This document shows positions 13,861-22,071 of a stretch of 23,569 bases of DNA, one piece after another. The notes beneath the pieces were generated by a model, which saw only the letters and a list, made by a program, of their open reading frames with translations, made no database searches and was not told the origin of the DNA. Numbering within the stretch: position 1 is the stretch's first letter; each line of letters opens with the position of its first letter. The translations under genes and the position numbers were made by a program. Source of the DNA: an uncultured Collinsella sp. (GTDB lineage Bacteria > Actinomycetota > Coriobacteriia > Coriobacteriales > Coriobacteriaceae); contig CAUACA010000029.1 in the NCBI GenBank assembly GCA_958427355.1, positions 1 to 23,569 on the forward strand, read 5' to 3'.

Positions 13861-16332
13861 ATGCGGCATGTGCATATTCATGTGACGGGCATTGTGCAGG
13901 GCGTTGGCATGCGACCGTTTGTGTATCGCGAGGCCATGGCGCATGGCATTTGCGGATGGGTGCTCAACGCGGGCGACGGCGTGCATATCGAGGCGCACGC
14001 TCCGGCCGATGCGCTCGATGCTTTTGTTGCCGCGCTTTCTGAGCATGCGCCTGCGGCAGCTCACGTTGAGCGAGTCGATATTGCGGATTTGGAGCCTAGC
14101 GGCTGGAGCACTGCCAATGAGCAGGGCTTTCGCATCGTAGCGTCGCAGGATCAGACCGCGCACACGACTCTCGTCTCGCCCGATATCGCCACCTGTGACG
14201 ATTGCCTGCGCGAGCTGTTCGACCCCGCCGATCAGCGCTATCACTACCCTTTTATCAACTGCACCAACTGCGGCCCACGCTTTACCATCATCCGGTCGCT
14301 GCCGTATGACCGAGCGGCTACCTCGATGGACCGTTTCCCCATGTGCCCCGCCTGCGCCGCAGAGTATGCCAATCCACTCGACCGTCGCTTTCACGCACAG
14401 CCCGATGCCTGCTTTGATTGCGGGCCGCATATTACGTGGCGCGAGGCTGTGAACGGCGATGCGTGCGGGAATTCGTCCGCGACACCGGCCGTCGGCACCA
14501 CACGCGAGGCCAGCGACGCTATCATCGAGCGCTGCGTTGAGCTGCTGGCCAGCGGTGGCATCGTCGCCATCAAGGGCCTGGGCGGATTCCATCTAGCCTG
14601 TGACGCTGCCAACGAGCAGGCGGTGGCCGAGTTGCGCCGTCGCAAACGCCGCAGCAATAAGCCGCTTGCCGTCATGGTGCGCAGTCTTGCCGATGCCGGG
14701 CGCCTGTGTCATATCGACGATGCTGAACGCGATCTGCTCGCCGGCAGTATCCGCCCCATTGTGCTGCTGCGCCAGCGCACTGCTGGCGAGGGCAACGGCG
14801 GTTCCCCCGACATCCTCGCCCTCGCGCCATCTGTCGCGCACGACTTGCCCGAGCTCGGCGTCATGCTCCCCTATACGCCGCTTCAACATCTGTTGCTTGC
14901 CGTGGCAGAAGCCTGCGGTATGCACGCGCTCGTCATGACCAGCGGCAACCTGAGCGAAGAGCCCATCGAGACCGATGACGATCTTGCCTGGGAACACCTC
15001 GTTGCCGCCGGCATCGCCGACGCGTTGCTCGGTAACGACCGCGCGATCCTCTCGCGCTACGACGACTCTGTAGTGCGCGTGGTCGGCGGCGCCGTTATGC
15101 CCGTGCGCCGCGCTCGCGGATATGCACCCCAGCCGCTGCCGTTGCCGGCGCTCGACGGCACTCCGTCCTGCGTGCTCGCCTGCGGGCCACAACAAAAGGC
15201 CACGATTGCGCTCACGCGCGAAGGGACGAACGGCGAGGCAACCTGTTTTGTGTCGCAGCATATCGGCGATGTTGAAAACGGCGGGACCTTCGATGCCTGG
15301 AACGCCGCGCGCACGCGCTTGGAAGATCTCTTTGACTTGGCGCCCGCCGCCTTGGCCTGCGATGTACACCCCAGCTATCTATCGGGCCAGTGGGCGCGCG
15401 AGCAGGCGCGAAAATGCAATCTGCCGCTCGTCGAGGTGCAGCACCATCATGCGCATATCGCGAGCGTAATGGCCGAGGCCATCGCCGCGGGCCAGCTTAC
15501 AACCGACGCGCGCGTCCTTGGCATCGCCTTTGACGGCACCGGCGCCGGCACCGATGGGACCATTTGGGGCGGCGAGTTTCTTGTCGCCGGCCTTGGCGGC
15601 TTTGAGCGCGCCGCGCATTTGCGCACCTGGGCGCTCCCCGGCGGGGCGGCCTCCGTGCGCGACGCCCGCCGCAACGCCTTTGCCCTGCTCAGTGAGCTCG
15701 GCCTGCTCGAGCACCCAGGTGCCGCTCGACTTTTGGACAGCCTCGACGAGCAAACGCGCAGCGTGACAGCCACCATGATCGAGCGCGACATCAACAGCCC
15801 GCGTACCAGCAGCATGGGGCGTCTCTTTGATGCCGCAGCAGCAATTCTGGGCATCTGCGACAAGGCAACCTACGAGGGCGAACCCGCCATCGAGCTTGAG
15901 GCCGCCGCCTGGCGCGCGCTCGACAACGAAATCGCCCATTTTCCCGACGACAACGCCGGCTATTTCGCATCTGGCCCATCGTGGCTAGACGGCCCCTATG
16001 TTCTGGACCAGAAAGCACTCTTTGAGGCACTTTTGGGAGGAATTGAAGCCGGAGCGCCCGCCGACAGGCTCGCACTCGACTTCCATGTCGCCGTCGCGCG
16101 CTCCTCGGCGCGCATCGCCAGCGATATCTGCGTGCACGAGGGCATCGATACCGTCGCGCTCTCGGGCGGCGTGTTCATGAACCGACTTCTGCTTCAGCTT
16201 CTCACCCGCGAGCTCAAAAGCATGGGTCTCACTGTCTTGATTCCCCAAACCGTGCCCGTTAACGACGGCTGCATCGCCTACGGTCAGGCGGCAGTCGCAA
16301 GCACTCGCCTCGCACAGGTCGCACCGCAATAG
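13861..16332 (+). CDS. hypF: Carbamoyltransferase HypF (NiFe-hydrogenase maturation)
   Basis: 823 aa. HypF uses carbamoyl phosphate and ATP to make carbamoyl-AMP and transfers the carbamoyl group to the HypE C-terminal cysteine, the first step of cyanide ligand synthesis. Domains in order: acylphosphatase (1-92, GIVQGVGMRPFVYREA); four CxxC zinc-finger pairs (Cys112/115, 134/137, 162/165, 184/187); a YrdC-like nucleotide-binding domain (about 215-400, GGIVAIKGLGGFHLACDA and KRRSNKPLAVMVR); and a Kae1-like domain (about 430-815) with HHHAHIASVMAE, AFDGTGAGTDGTIWGGEF and LSGGVFMNRLL. The ATG at 13861 has GAGGGG 6 bases upstream and matches the domain start; an in-frame start at 13834 would lie in the repeat. 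It is the first of hypF-C-D-E. Confidence 0.98.
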   Translation: MRHVHIHVTGIVQGVGMRPFVYREAMAHGICGWVLNAGDGVHIEAHAPADALDAFVAALSEHAPAAAHVERVDIADLEPSGWSTANEQGFRIVASQDQTAHTTLVSPDIATCDDCLRELFDPADQRYHYPFINCTNCGPRFTIIRSLPYDRAATSMDRFPMCPACAAEYANPLDRRFHAQPDACFDCGPHITWREAVNGDACGNSSATPAVGTTREASDAIIERCVELLASGGIVAIKGLGGFHLACDAANEQAVAELRRRKRRSNKPLAVMVRSLADAGRLCHIDDAERDLLAGSIRPIVLLRQRTAGEGNGGSPDILALAPSVAHDLPELGVMLPYTPLQHLLLAVAEACGMHALVMTSGNLSEEPIETDDDLAWEHLVAAGIADALLGNDRAILSRYDDSVVRVVGGAVMPVRRARGYAPQPLPLPALDGTPSCVLACGPQQKATIALTREGTNGEATCFVSQHIGDVENGGTFDAWNAARTRLEDLFDLAPAALACDVHPSYLSGQWAREQARKCNLPLVEVQHHHAHIASVMAEAIAAGQLTTDARVLGIAFDGTGAGTDGTIWGGEFLVAGLGGFERAAHLRTWALPGGAASVRDARRNAFALLSELGLLEHPGAARLLDSLDEQTRSVTATMIERDINSPRTSSMGRLFDAAAAILGICDKATYEGEPAIELEAAAWRALDNEIAHFPDDNAGYFASGPSWLDGPYVLDQKALFEALLGGIEAGAPADRLALDFHVAVARSSARIASDICVHEGIDTVALSGGVFMNRLLLQLLTRELKSMGLTVLIPQTVPVNDGCIAYGQAAVASTRLAQVAPQ

Positions 16333-16463
16333 GCTGTTCGGCCAGCCCGCAAGCCGCCGTCTCACAGGTGTAGCGCGTTTGCCCGCAGCGCCCGCGAGCG
16401 CTACCATCAACTGATGGATTATTGAGCGCCCGTCCAGCGCAAAGCGTATAAAAGGGGAACAAT

Positions 16464-16724
16464 ATGTGCCTTGCCGTTCCCGGTAAAGTAGTCAAACGCG
16501 ACGACGACCTCAAGGCCACCGTCGACATGATGGGCATCGAGCGCCCCGTGTCGCTGCGACTCGTGCCGACGGCGCAGGTTGGCGACTATATTCTCGTACA
16601 CGCCGGCTTTGGCATCCAGATCGTCGACGAGCAGGAAGCACAGGAAACGCTCGAGCTTGTTAATGCCATGTCCGAGCTGGTCGAAGAAGACCAGCTTGCC
16701 ACCAACCCGGCGGAGGCTTACTAG
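16464..16724 (+). CDS. hypC: Hydrogenase maturation chaperone HypC
   Basis: 86 aa, typical length. It starts with the family signature MCLAVPGKV; Cys2 is the residue that coordinates iron in the HypC-HypD complex. HypC carries the Fe(CN)2CO unit to the hydrogenase large subunit and guards the precursor. The rest is a small beta barrel (GIERPVSLRLVPTAQVGDYILVHAGFGIQIVDE) and a helical tail. AAAGGGG lies about 7 bases before the ATG. Its stop overlaps the hypD GTG start (TAGTG), as expected for partners made in equal amounts. The 131-bp gap after hypF is longer than the other spacings but shows no clear terminator. Confidence 0.97.
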   Translation: MCLAVPGKVVKRDDDLKATVDMMGIERPVSLRLVPTAQVGDYILVHAGFGIQIVDEQEAQETLELVNAMSELVEEDQLATNPAEAY

Positions 16725-17836
16725 TGGCGCCCGAACAACCGGCTCGCTCCGGTATCGACTTCTCGGCATTCCGCAATCCCAAGCTGGCTCGCGAGCTCAT
16801 CGAGCGCATTCATGAGCTTGTCGGCGACCGCGCCATCAACCTTATGGAAGTCTGCGGCACGCATACCGTGAGCATCGGGCGCTATGGCTTTCGCTCCATT
16901 ATGCCGGCCGGGCTCAAGCTGCTGAGCGGCCCGGGCTGCCCCGTCTGCGTCACCGCCAACCGCGACATCGACCACGCAATCGCGCTCGCCAACATAGACG
17001 GCGCCATCATCACCACCTTTGGCGACATGATGCGCGTGCCCGGATCATCCACCTCGCTCGCTGCGCAAAAAGCGGCAGGGCGTGACATTCGCATCGTCTA
17101 CTCCCCGCTCGACGCGCTCGACATTGCCGAGCAAAACCCCGATCGCCCGGTCATTTTTATGGGCGTGGGCTTTGAGACCACAACGCCCACCATCGCCGCC
17201 GCCATCTTGGAGGCCGAAGCGCGCGGGCTTTTGAACTTCTCGGTCTATTGCGCCCACAAGACCACGCCGCCGGCGCTGCGCGCCATCGCCAACGATCCCG
17301 AGACCGCCATCGACGGCTTTATCCTGCCGGGACACGTCGCCACCATCACGGGCTTAGCCCCCTTTGGCTTTTTGGTCGACGAGTTCAATACCCCGGGCGT
17401 GGTCACAGGATTTGAACCGGTCGATATCCTGCAGGGCATCTGTATGCTGGTCCAGATGGTTGTCGAGGACAGGCCCGCAATCGACAACGCCTACCGTCGC
17501 GGCGTCAATGCCGACGGCAATCCCGTGGCGCGCCAGCTGGTCGAGCAGGTATTTGAGCCGTGCGATACCACGTGGCGCGGGCTGGGATCGATTGCGGCTT
17601 CGGGACTCGCCATTCGTCCCGAGTTTTCGCACTTTGATGCCAGCATGCGCTTTGACGTGTCCATCGAGCCGACGGTCGAGCCACGCGGGTGCCGCTGCGG
17701 CGACGTGCTGCGCGGGGCCATTACGCCGAGTGACTGCCCCCTGTTCGGCCACGCTTGTACGCCCGAGCATCCCGTCGGCCCCTGCATGGTGAGCTCCGAG
17801 GGCAGCTGCGCAGCATATTTCCGCTACCGAGGCTAA
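16724..17836 (+). CDS. hypD: Hydrogenase formation protein HypD (Fe-S scaffold)
   Basis: 370 aa from a GTG at 16724, with GGAGG about 8 bases upstream and one-base overlap with hypC. HypD is the [4Fe-4S] scaffold on which iron receives its cyanide and CO ligands, in complex with HypC. Signatures seen: EVCGTHTVSIGRYG and LLSGPGCPVCVTANRDID with the redox-active cysteines, GFETTTPTIAA, LPGHVATITG, and the C-terminal cysteine cluster GCRCGDVLRGAITPSDCPLF followed by HACTPEHPVGPCMVSSEGSC that binds the cluster. All family landmarks are intact. Confidence 0.98.
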   Translation: MAPEQPARSGIDFSAFRNPKLARELIERIHELVGDRAINLMEVCGTHTVSIGRYGFRSIMPAGLKLLSGPGCPVCVTANRDIDHAIALANIDGAIITTFGDMMRVPGSSTSLAAQKAAGRDIRIVYSPLDALDIAEQNPDRPVIFMGVGFETTTPTIAAAILEAEARGLLNFSVYCAHKTTPPALRAIANDPETAIDGFILPGHVATITGLAPFGFLVDEFNTPGVVTGFEPVDILQGICMLVQMVVEDRPAIDNAYRRGVNADGNPVARQLVEQVFEPCDTTWRGLGSIAASGLAIRPEFSHFDASMRFDVSIEPTVEPRGCRCGDVLRGAITPSDCPLFGHACTPEHPVGPCMVSSEGSCAAYFRYRG

Positions 17837-17842
17837 TAGGTT

Positions 17843-17864
17843 CCGCCGTTCTAACGAACGGTGG
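17843..17864 (+). other. Small hairpin between hypD and hypE
   Basis: CCGCCGTTC (17843-17851) pairs with GAACGGTGG (17856-17864) over a TAAC loop. There is no T-run after it, so it is not a classical terminator; it may affect mRNA stability or hypE translation. Confidence 0.4.
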
Positions 17865-17920
17865 ACCAGTCGACGCTGCGCCTCACCCATATAATTCCAC
17901 CCACGATTGGAGTTTTCGAT

Positions 17921-18955
17921 ATGTCCCATAGCGTTACCGATAGCACCGTCCTGCTGGGCCACGGCTCCGGCGGACAGATGATGAAGCGTATCATCGATGA
18001 GGTCTTTTTGGATGCCTTTGGGTCGCCCGAGCTGCTCGAAGGCAACGACGCCGGCGTCGCCGCGCTGCCCGCGAGCGGGCGCATCGCCATGTCGACCGAC
18101 AGCTTTGTAGTCTCGCCGCAGTTCTTCCCCGGTGGCAACATCGGCCGCCTCGCCGTGTGCGGAACCGTCAACGACGTCGCGACCTCGGGCGCCAACGTGC
18201 GCTACCTATCGTGCGGCTTTATCCTCGAAGAGGGCTATCCCATGGATAAGCTCCACCAGATTGTGCAGACGATGGCCGAGGCGGCGCATGAGGCGGGCGT
18301 GTCCATAATCACGGGCGACACTAAGGTGGTCGAGCGCGGCGGGGCCGACGGCGTCTATATCAATACCGCCGGTGTGGGCGAGGTACCCGCGGGCGTGGCG
18401 CTCAGCGGCGCAAACTGCCGGCCCGGCGACGTCATCCTGGTGTCGGGCACACTGGGTGACCACGGCATCGCCATCATGAGTCAGCGCGAGGGTCTGGCGT
18501 TTTCGAGCACCATCGAAAGCGACGCCGCGCCGCTCAACCACCTGATTGCCGATGTGCTTTCCGCAGCACCCGACACACGTTGCTTCCGCGACCCCACGCG
18601 CGGTGGCCTGGCGTCCACACTCAACGAGTTTGCACAGGCCAGCGGCGTTGCCATGGAGGTCGACGAGGATGCCGTGCCCGTGCGTCCCGACGTGCAGGCC
18701 GCCTGCGAGATGCTCGGCTACGATGTGCTGCAGGTGGCAAACGAGGGCAAGATGGTTGCCGTCGTGCCGGCCGAACAAGCCGATGCGGCGCTGGCCGCCA
18801 TGCGCGCCGCCCGCTACGGCGAGAACGCCGCGATTATCGGCCGCGTGCTGCCACTTGGATCGGACGCTCGACCCGCCGTGCGCGTACGTACCGGCTGGGG
18901 CTCGACCCGCATCCTCGACATGCTCGTAGGAGAGCAGCTGCCGAGAATTTGCTAA
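17921..18955 (+). CDS. hypE: Hydrogenase maturation protein HypE (carbamoyl dehydratase)
   Basis: 344 aa. It is a PurM-like ATP-dependent enzyme that dehydrates the thiocarboxamide on its C-terminal cysteine to thiocyanate, providing the cyanide ligand. Seen: LLGHGSGGQMMKRIIDEVF at the N-terminus, the ATP-binding SFVVSPQFFPGGNIGRLAVCGTVNDVATSGA region, DTKVVERGGADGVYINTAGVG, RDPTRGGLASTLNEFA, and the diagnostic ending LPRIC whose last residue is the modified cysteine. The ATG at 17921 is chosen from GGAG upstream and the start of homology; an in-frame start at 17861 would add 20 residues with no family match. Closes hypF-C-D-E. hypA and hypB, the nickel insertion genes, are not in the window. 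Confidence 0.98.
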   Translation: MSHSVTDSTVLLGHGSGGQMMKRIIDEVFLDAFGSPELLEGNDAGVAALPASGRIAMSTDSFVVSPQFFPGGNIGRLAVCGTVNDVATSGANVRYLSCGFILEEGYPMDKLHQIVQTMAEAAHEAGVSIITGDTKVVERGGADGVYINTAGVGEVPAGVALSGANCRPGDVILVSGTLGDHGIAIMSQREGLAFSSTIESDAAPLNHLIADVLSAAPDTRCFRDPTRGGLASTLNEFAQASGVAMEVDEDAVPVRPDVQAACEMLGYDVLQVANEGKMVAVVPAEQADAALAAMRAARYGENAAIIGRVLPLGSDARPAVRVRTGWGSTRILDMLVGEQLPRIC

Positions 18956-19006
18956 CGACAAAGGCTCAGGGCTATTAAAGATATTCAGATTCCAAACATG
19001 CCCGGC

Positions 19007-19036
19007 ACGCATGCCCAGTATCATGGGGTGCGTTTT
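19007..19036 (+). terminator. Terminator-like hairpin after hypE
   Basis: ACGCAT(g)CCC (19007-19016) pairs with GGGGTGCGT (19025-19033) with one bulged base, followed by TTT. It lies between hypE and the phosphatase gene, and probably ends the hyp operon. Confidence 0.5.
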
Positions 19037-19060
19037 ACAACTCAAGCGGCAGGAGCACCC

Positions 19061-19729
19061 ATGGCAGCAGCTTTTTCCCATGTGATCTTTGACCTGGACG
19101 GCACCATTCTCAACACGCTCGAGGACCTGGCGGCCGCCGGCAACCATACCTGCGAGGCACACGGCTGGCCCACGTTTGCCGTTGACGAGTACCGCTACAA
19201 GGTGGGAAACGGCATGCTCAAGCTGGTTGAGCGCTTTATGCCCGCCGAGTACGCAGGCGACGGCCGCATGTTTGAGCAGACGCTTGCCGAGTTTAGGGCT
19301 TACTACGGCGAGCACAAGGAGGACCACACCGCCCCCTATGCCGGTACGATCGAGATGCTCGACCGCCTACGCGCCGCGGGCGTTCAGCTTGCCGTGCTCA
19401 CCAACAAGGACCACGTCTCGGCGGCTCCGCTTATCGAGAAGTATTTTGGTTCCGAGCGCTTTGCGCTGGTGCAGGGCCACGTCGATGCGTTTCCCCCCAA
19501 GCCCGAGGCGCCTGTTACGCTGCATGTGATGGAAGAGCTGGGCGCCGACCCGGCAACCACGCTCTATGTGGGCGATTCCAATGTCGATATCCTGACCGGT
19601 CACAACGCCGGCCTTAAAAGCGCGGGCGTCAGCTGGGGCTTCCGCGGCCGTGCAGAGCTGGAGGCCGCCGGCGCCGACTACGTGGTGGACACCCAGGCAG
19701 AGCTCGCGGCGCTGATCCTGGGCGAGTAA
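19061..19729 (+). CDS. HAD-superfamily phosphatase, phosphoglycolate phosphatase-like
   Basis: 222 aa. HAD motif I is FDLDGTILNT with nucleophile Asp11 and acid Asp13; motif II is VLTNKD; motif III lies around KPEAPVTL; motif IV is VGDSNVDILTGHNAG. A helical cap domain (about 16-85) falls between motifs I and II, which makes it a subclass I (Gph/PGP-like) enzyme. The likely reaction is hydrolysis of a small phosphate ester such as 2-phosphoglycolate, but specificity in this family cannot be read from sequence. The ATG at 19061 has AGGAG 5 bases upstream; an in-frame start 21 codons earlier would be inside the terminator hairpin. It is separated from hypE by that hairpin and is probably an independent unit. 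Confidence 0.9.
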   Translation: MAAAFSHVIFDLDGTILNTLEDLAAAGNHTCEAHGWPTFAVDEYRYKVGNGMLKLVERFMPAEYAGDGRMFEQTLAEFRAYYGEHKEDHTAPYAGTIEMLDRLRAAGVQLAVLTNKDHVSAAPLIEKYFGSERFALVQGHVDAFPPKPEAPVTLHVMEELGADPATTLYVGDSNVDILTGHNAGLKSAGVSWGFRGRAELEAAGADYVVDTQAELAALILGE

Positions 19730-19769
19730 CGAGCGACACTGCTTAACGCAGCTGCGACAATTCTTCCGC

Positions 19770-19941
19770 GCGGAAAGCGCATCCCGTTTTGGAGCTCCGG
19801 AATGGGATACGCTTTCCGTTTGAGGCGCATCAGGGAAACCGCATCCCGTTTCAGAGCAATATTCCGGGTCGCACTTTCCGCAATCCACCCCATCCGGAAA
19901 ATGCGACCCACTATTCGGCAAAAACCGGGTCGCGGTTTCCC
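19770..19941. repeat. Six-unit array of alternating inverted repeats, array 2
   Basis: Six units alternate in orientation in the same order as at 4808-4982. Forward units: GGAAAGCGCATCCCGTTTTG (about 19772), GGAAACCGCATCCCGTTTCA (about 19834), GGAAAATGCGACCC (about 19896). Reverse units: GGGATACGCTTTCCG (about 19804), CCGGGTCGCACTTTCCG (about 19864), CCGGGTCGCGGTTTCC (about 19925). The core words GGAAA and CATCCC or CGACCC are conserved, while the spacers differ from array 1. Confidence 0.8.
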
Positions 19942-20105
19942 AAGCACTCGATGCAACGCTGGCACAAGGAGTGTCCCCAACTGCCGGCAGAAAAGGAACG
20001 TCCCCAGCTGCCGCCTTCGGCAGCGATGGCAACGCCACAGGTACAAGCGCCACTTTAAGCCAGCCAAGGGAACGACGTTGTTTTGGCAACGACAGCGAAA
20101 GCCCG

Positions 20106-20238
20106 CCAGAGCGAGCAAGGTGCCTTGAAACAAGGCGGCATTGACCTTTTGGTCATGCCGCCGAAGTTGAAAGGCAGATTGCCGCTCTGGTGACCGCGCA
20201 GCGTCGAGCAGTTGCGGCGTTTGGTAAAACGCCGCAAC
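20106..20238 (-). repeat. Structured intergenic element, copy B
   Basis: Same fold as copy A at 106-245. Helix B: CCAGAGCG (20106-20113) with CGCTCTGG (20183-20190), continuing past a bulged A. Helix C: GGCGGCAT (20134-20141) with ATGCCGCC (20155-20162), one-base bulge (20142), then GACC/GGTC with a TTTT loop. Helix A: GTTGCGGCGTTT (20211-20222) with AAACGCCGCAAC (20227-20238), loop GGTA. It ends four bases from the lipoprotein stop codon. Compared with copy A, helix A has three compensatory base-pair changes and helix C also keeps pairing despite sequence change. Similarity to copy A reappears upstream at about 20028-20047. Confidence 0.75.
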
Positions 20239-20241
20239 GAA

Positions 20242-20799
20242 CTAGCTCAGCATTGCATCCATCATCTCGGAGTTGACGGAGTCGTCGGCAGACCACTCGC
20301 CGTCGTCGTTGCAGGTGTACTTGAAGATAACCGTGGTCTTCCTGGGCTCGGTGGCCTTGGTCACATCGACCATAACCTGACCGGCCATCTTGTACAGCTC
20401 GTCATCGGAAGGAACCGTATCAAGCGCGGCAACCTTCTCCTGATACTGGGTGGAGAAGTCCTCGACGATCTTGTTCATAGACTTGCATGTGATAGAGACC
20501 TCGGCGGTCGCGACACCCTTGTCCTCGTCGACCGTCACGTCGCCGATCTTGTAGTCAAAGCCCTCGAGATAGGTCTTGGCATACTCCTTGGGATCGATAC
20601 CAAGCTGCTCGAACTCGTCGCCCGAAGCCTCCTCCAGGCCAGAGAGGAAGTCGTCGCCACCGTTCTTGACCTCGTCAAACTGCGTCGTAAGATCCTCGGT
20701 GATGAGCTCCTCAACCGAAGGACCTCCACAGCCGGAAAGCACGACCACACATGCAACCAAGACGGCCATGAGGGGCGCAAGCAGCAGCTTCTTTTTCAT
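20242..20799 (-). CDS. Secreted lipoprotein of unknown function
   Basis: 185 aa from the ATG at 20799, with GGGAGGA about 6 bases upstream. The N-terminus is a lipoprotein signal peptide: MKKK, a hydrophobic stretch (LLLAPLMAVLVACVVV) and the lipobox LSGC, giving lipid-modified Cys24. The mature domain (GPSVEELITEDLTTQFDEV... onwards) is acidic with a mixed alpha/beta pattern, including DVTVDEDKGVATAEVSITCKSMNKIVEDF. This layout resembles small Gram-positive lipoproteins of the DUF5105 kind, which I name only as a possibility. It is anchored on the outer face of the membrane. No partner genes adjoin it, and it is followed directly by structured element B. Confidence 0.9.
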   Translation of the reverse strand: MKKKLLLAPLMAVLVACVVVLSGCGGPSVEELITEDLTTQFDEVKNGGDDFLSGLEEASGDEFEQLGIDPKEYAKTYLEGFDYKIGDVTVDEDKGVATAEVSITCKSMNKIVEDFSTQYQEKVAALDTVPSDDELYKMAGQVMVDVTKATEPRKTTVIFKYTCNDDGEWSADDSVNSEMMDAMLS

Positions 20800-20980
20800 G
20801 TTGTTCCTCCCAATGAGCGGCACTGCGCTTCCCAGACGCGGCGCACGTTGTAATAAGTAAGCCCATACTATCCACTTATGAACACCCTCGGCAACGCGAA
20901 GGCGCGGTCGGTTCGTTTTAGCGTCCGAACGGTTTGCAAGCCCGCCCAACGTGCAATAAAACGCTTCCCCGCGATGCAAT

Positions 20981-21010
20981 AAAAAAGGTGGCCGGAAAAC
21001 CCGACCACCC
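20981..21010 (-). terminator. Rho-independent terminator of the PTS EIIA gene
   Basis: On the minus strand GGTGGTCGG pairs with CCGGCCACC (plus positions 20987-20995 and 21001-21009, one G-U pair) over a five-base loop, followed by TTTTTT. It lies 26 bp past the EIIA stop codon. Confidence 0.9.
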
Positions 21011-21035
21011 TTGCACATCCTTTGGATGCCACAGT

Positions 21036-21572
21036 TTACTTGCGGGCGACCTTGACGATGGCGTCACCGGCGGCGACGGCAGACTCGGCCTCGACGGCGA
21101 GCTCGACGTCAGCAAACTCGGCGGTGTTGGACACGGCCACGACGACGCAGTCCTTGTAACCGGCGGCAGCGATCTTGGCGCGGTCGATCTTGAGTATGGG
21201 CTGTCCGGCCTTCACGACGTCGTCAGCCTTGACGAAGCCCTCGAAGCCGTCACCGTTCATGTTGACGGTATCGACGCCAACGTGCACCAGAACCTCGATG
21301 CCGCTATCGGACTGCAGGCCCACGGCGTGACCCATGGTGACGGTCACCTTACCGTCGCAGGGAGCGTAGACCAGATCATCCTCGGGCCACACGGCGCAGC
21401 CCTTGCCCAGGACCTCGCCGCCAAAGACGGGATCGGGCACGTCAGCCATCTTGATGACCTTGCCCTTGACGGGCGAGCACAGCACGTCGGCGCCAGCAGA
21501 AGCAGAGATGGAGGCCGGAGCAGCGGCAGCCGCGGGCTCAGCCTTCTTCTTGAACATGTCAAACAGACCCAT
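21036..21572 (-). CDS. PTS glucose-type EIIA protein, free-standing
   Basis: 178 aa. The EIIA-Glc domain takes phosphate from HPr and passes it to an EIIB, for sugar uptake; in some bacteria it also regulates metabolism. The phosphorylated residue is His97 in VLVHVGVDTVNMNG, and the supporting His82 lies in TMGHAVGLQSDSG, matching His90 and His75 of E. coli Crr. Other family marks are CSPVKGKVIKMADVPDPVFGGEVLGKG at about 32-58 and AGQPILKID. An N-terminal segment MGLFDMFKKK plus an Ala-rich linker precedes the domain. The ATG at 21572 has AGGAG 8 bases upstream. No EIIB or EIIC is adjacent, so its partner permease is encoded elsewhere. Could be named crr, but orthology is not provable here. 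Confidence 0.93.
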   Translation of the reverse strand: MGLFDMFKKKAEPAAAAAPASISASAGADVLCSPVKGKVIKMADVPDPVFGGEVLGKGCAVWPEDDLVYAPCDGKVTVTMGHAVGLQSDSGIEVLVHVGVDTVNMNGDGFEGFVKADDVVKAGQPILKIDRAKIAAAGYKDCVVVAVSNTAEFADVELAVEAESAVAAGDAIVKVARK

Positions 21573-21844
21573 ACGTTTTCTCCTCTTGATTAAGCGCAAC
21601 GTTGTGCGCATGCCTACGGTAATTATAGTGCCAAATGGTTCAAATGCTAAGGTGGGGACTCGAATCGCGAGCCCTTCCCGGTAGTGCTCGTGGGACGAGC
21701 ATCTCCTTTGCATCGCGAGTCGATAAGCCGAGTATCGCCTGCGTACGGGACGGGCAGAAGCGGGCGCACCAAGCCCGATACTTCTTTTCGCTCTCGAGTC
21801 CTGCCGCCGCCCCGTCCCTGACACTTCCTGATACCGACCGAAAC

Positions 21845-21875
21845 GTGCCAAAATAAACCCATCCCTTTTTGGTAG
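21845..21875. repeat. Single unit of the CCAAAA/TTTTGG hairpin family
   Basis: GTGCCAAAATAAACCCATCC followed by CTTTTTGGTAGG is closely similar to the right-hand hairpin at 13808-13842 between nikR and hypF. The arms pair as TACCAAAA-like sequences with a CCCATCCC-containing loop. Confidence 0.65.
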
Positions 21876-21911
21876 GTTTGGCGAGTGTGGATTTTCGGAC
21901 GCTTAACTAAC

Positions 21912-21978
21912 GAGCGTGGATAATCTCCCACTTTGAGGCCGTCACCGAGCCAAAAACAGGAGATTATCCACGTTCATT
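21912..21978. repeat. 67-bp hairpin repeat, left copy flanking fic
   Basis: Arms GCGTGGATAATCTCC and GGAGATTATCCACG pair almost perfectly, and the loop region is about 30 bases. A second copy in the same orientation and of the same length is at 23347-23413; the arms are nearly identical and most differences fall in the loop. The pair brackets the fic gene. Confidence 0.85.
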
Positions 21979-22042
21979 TTGGATGACCCCCTGTACCAAG
22001 CTGAGCTCCATGGTCAAGTAATAATGGCTTCTTACCATTAGA

Positions 22043-22071
22043 TTGTTTATATCAATCCTAATAACTATTTA
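22043..22071 (+). promoter_or_regulatory. Candidate fic promoter
   Basis: TTGTTT (22043-22048), a 17-bp spacer and TATTTA (22066-22071). The spacer is exactly the first arm of the inverted repeat at 22049-22100, suggesting repression by a bound regulator. Based on consensus match only. Confidence 0.45.

Larger units (their letters stand above)
19730..20241. other. Repeat-rich intergenic region after the HAD gene
   Basis: No gene is evident in this 512-bp gap between convergent genes. It is filled by three repeat types in order: alternating array 2 (19770-19941), two tandem copies of a TGTCCCCAACTGCC/CGTCCCCAGCTGCC motif (about 19972-20008), and structured element copy B (20106-20238). Confidence 0.8.

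Noticed and set aside
16440..16463. TATAAA before hypC as a promoter
   Set aside because: It is only about 15 bases from the start codon and the best -35 candidate (TTGAGC) is 19 bases away; hypC more likely depends on read-through from hypF.
21650..21740. tRNA-like sequence on the minus strand (GATTCGAGTCCCC resembling a T arm)
   Set aside because: No matching acceptor stem, D arm or seven-base anticodon loop could be built; the internal hairpin has a three-base loop.
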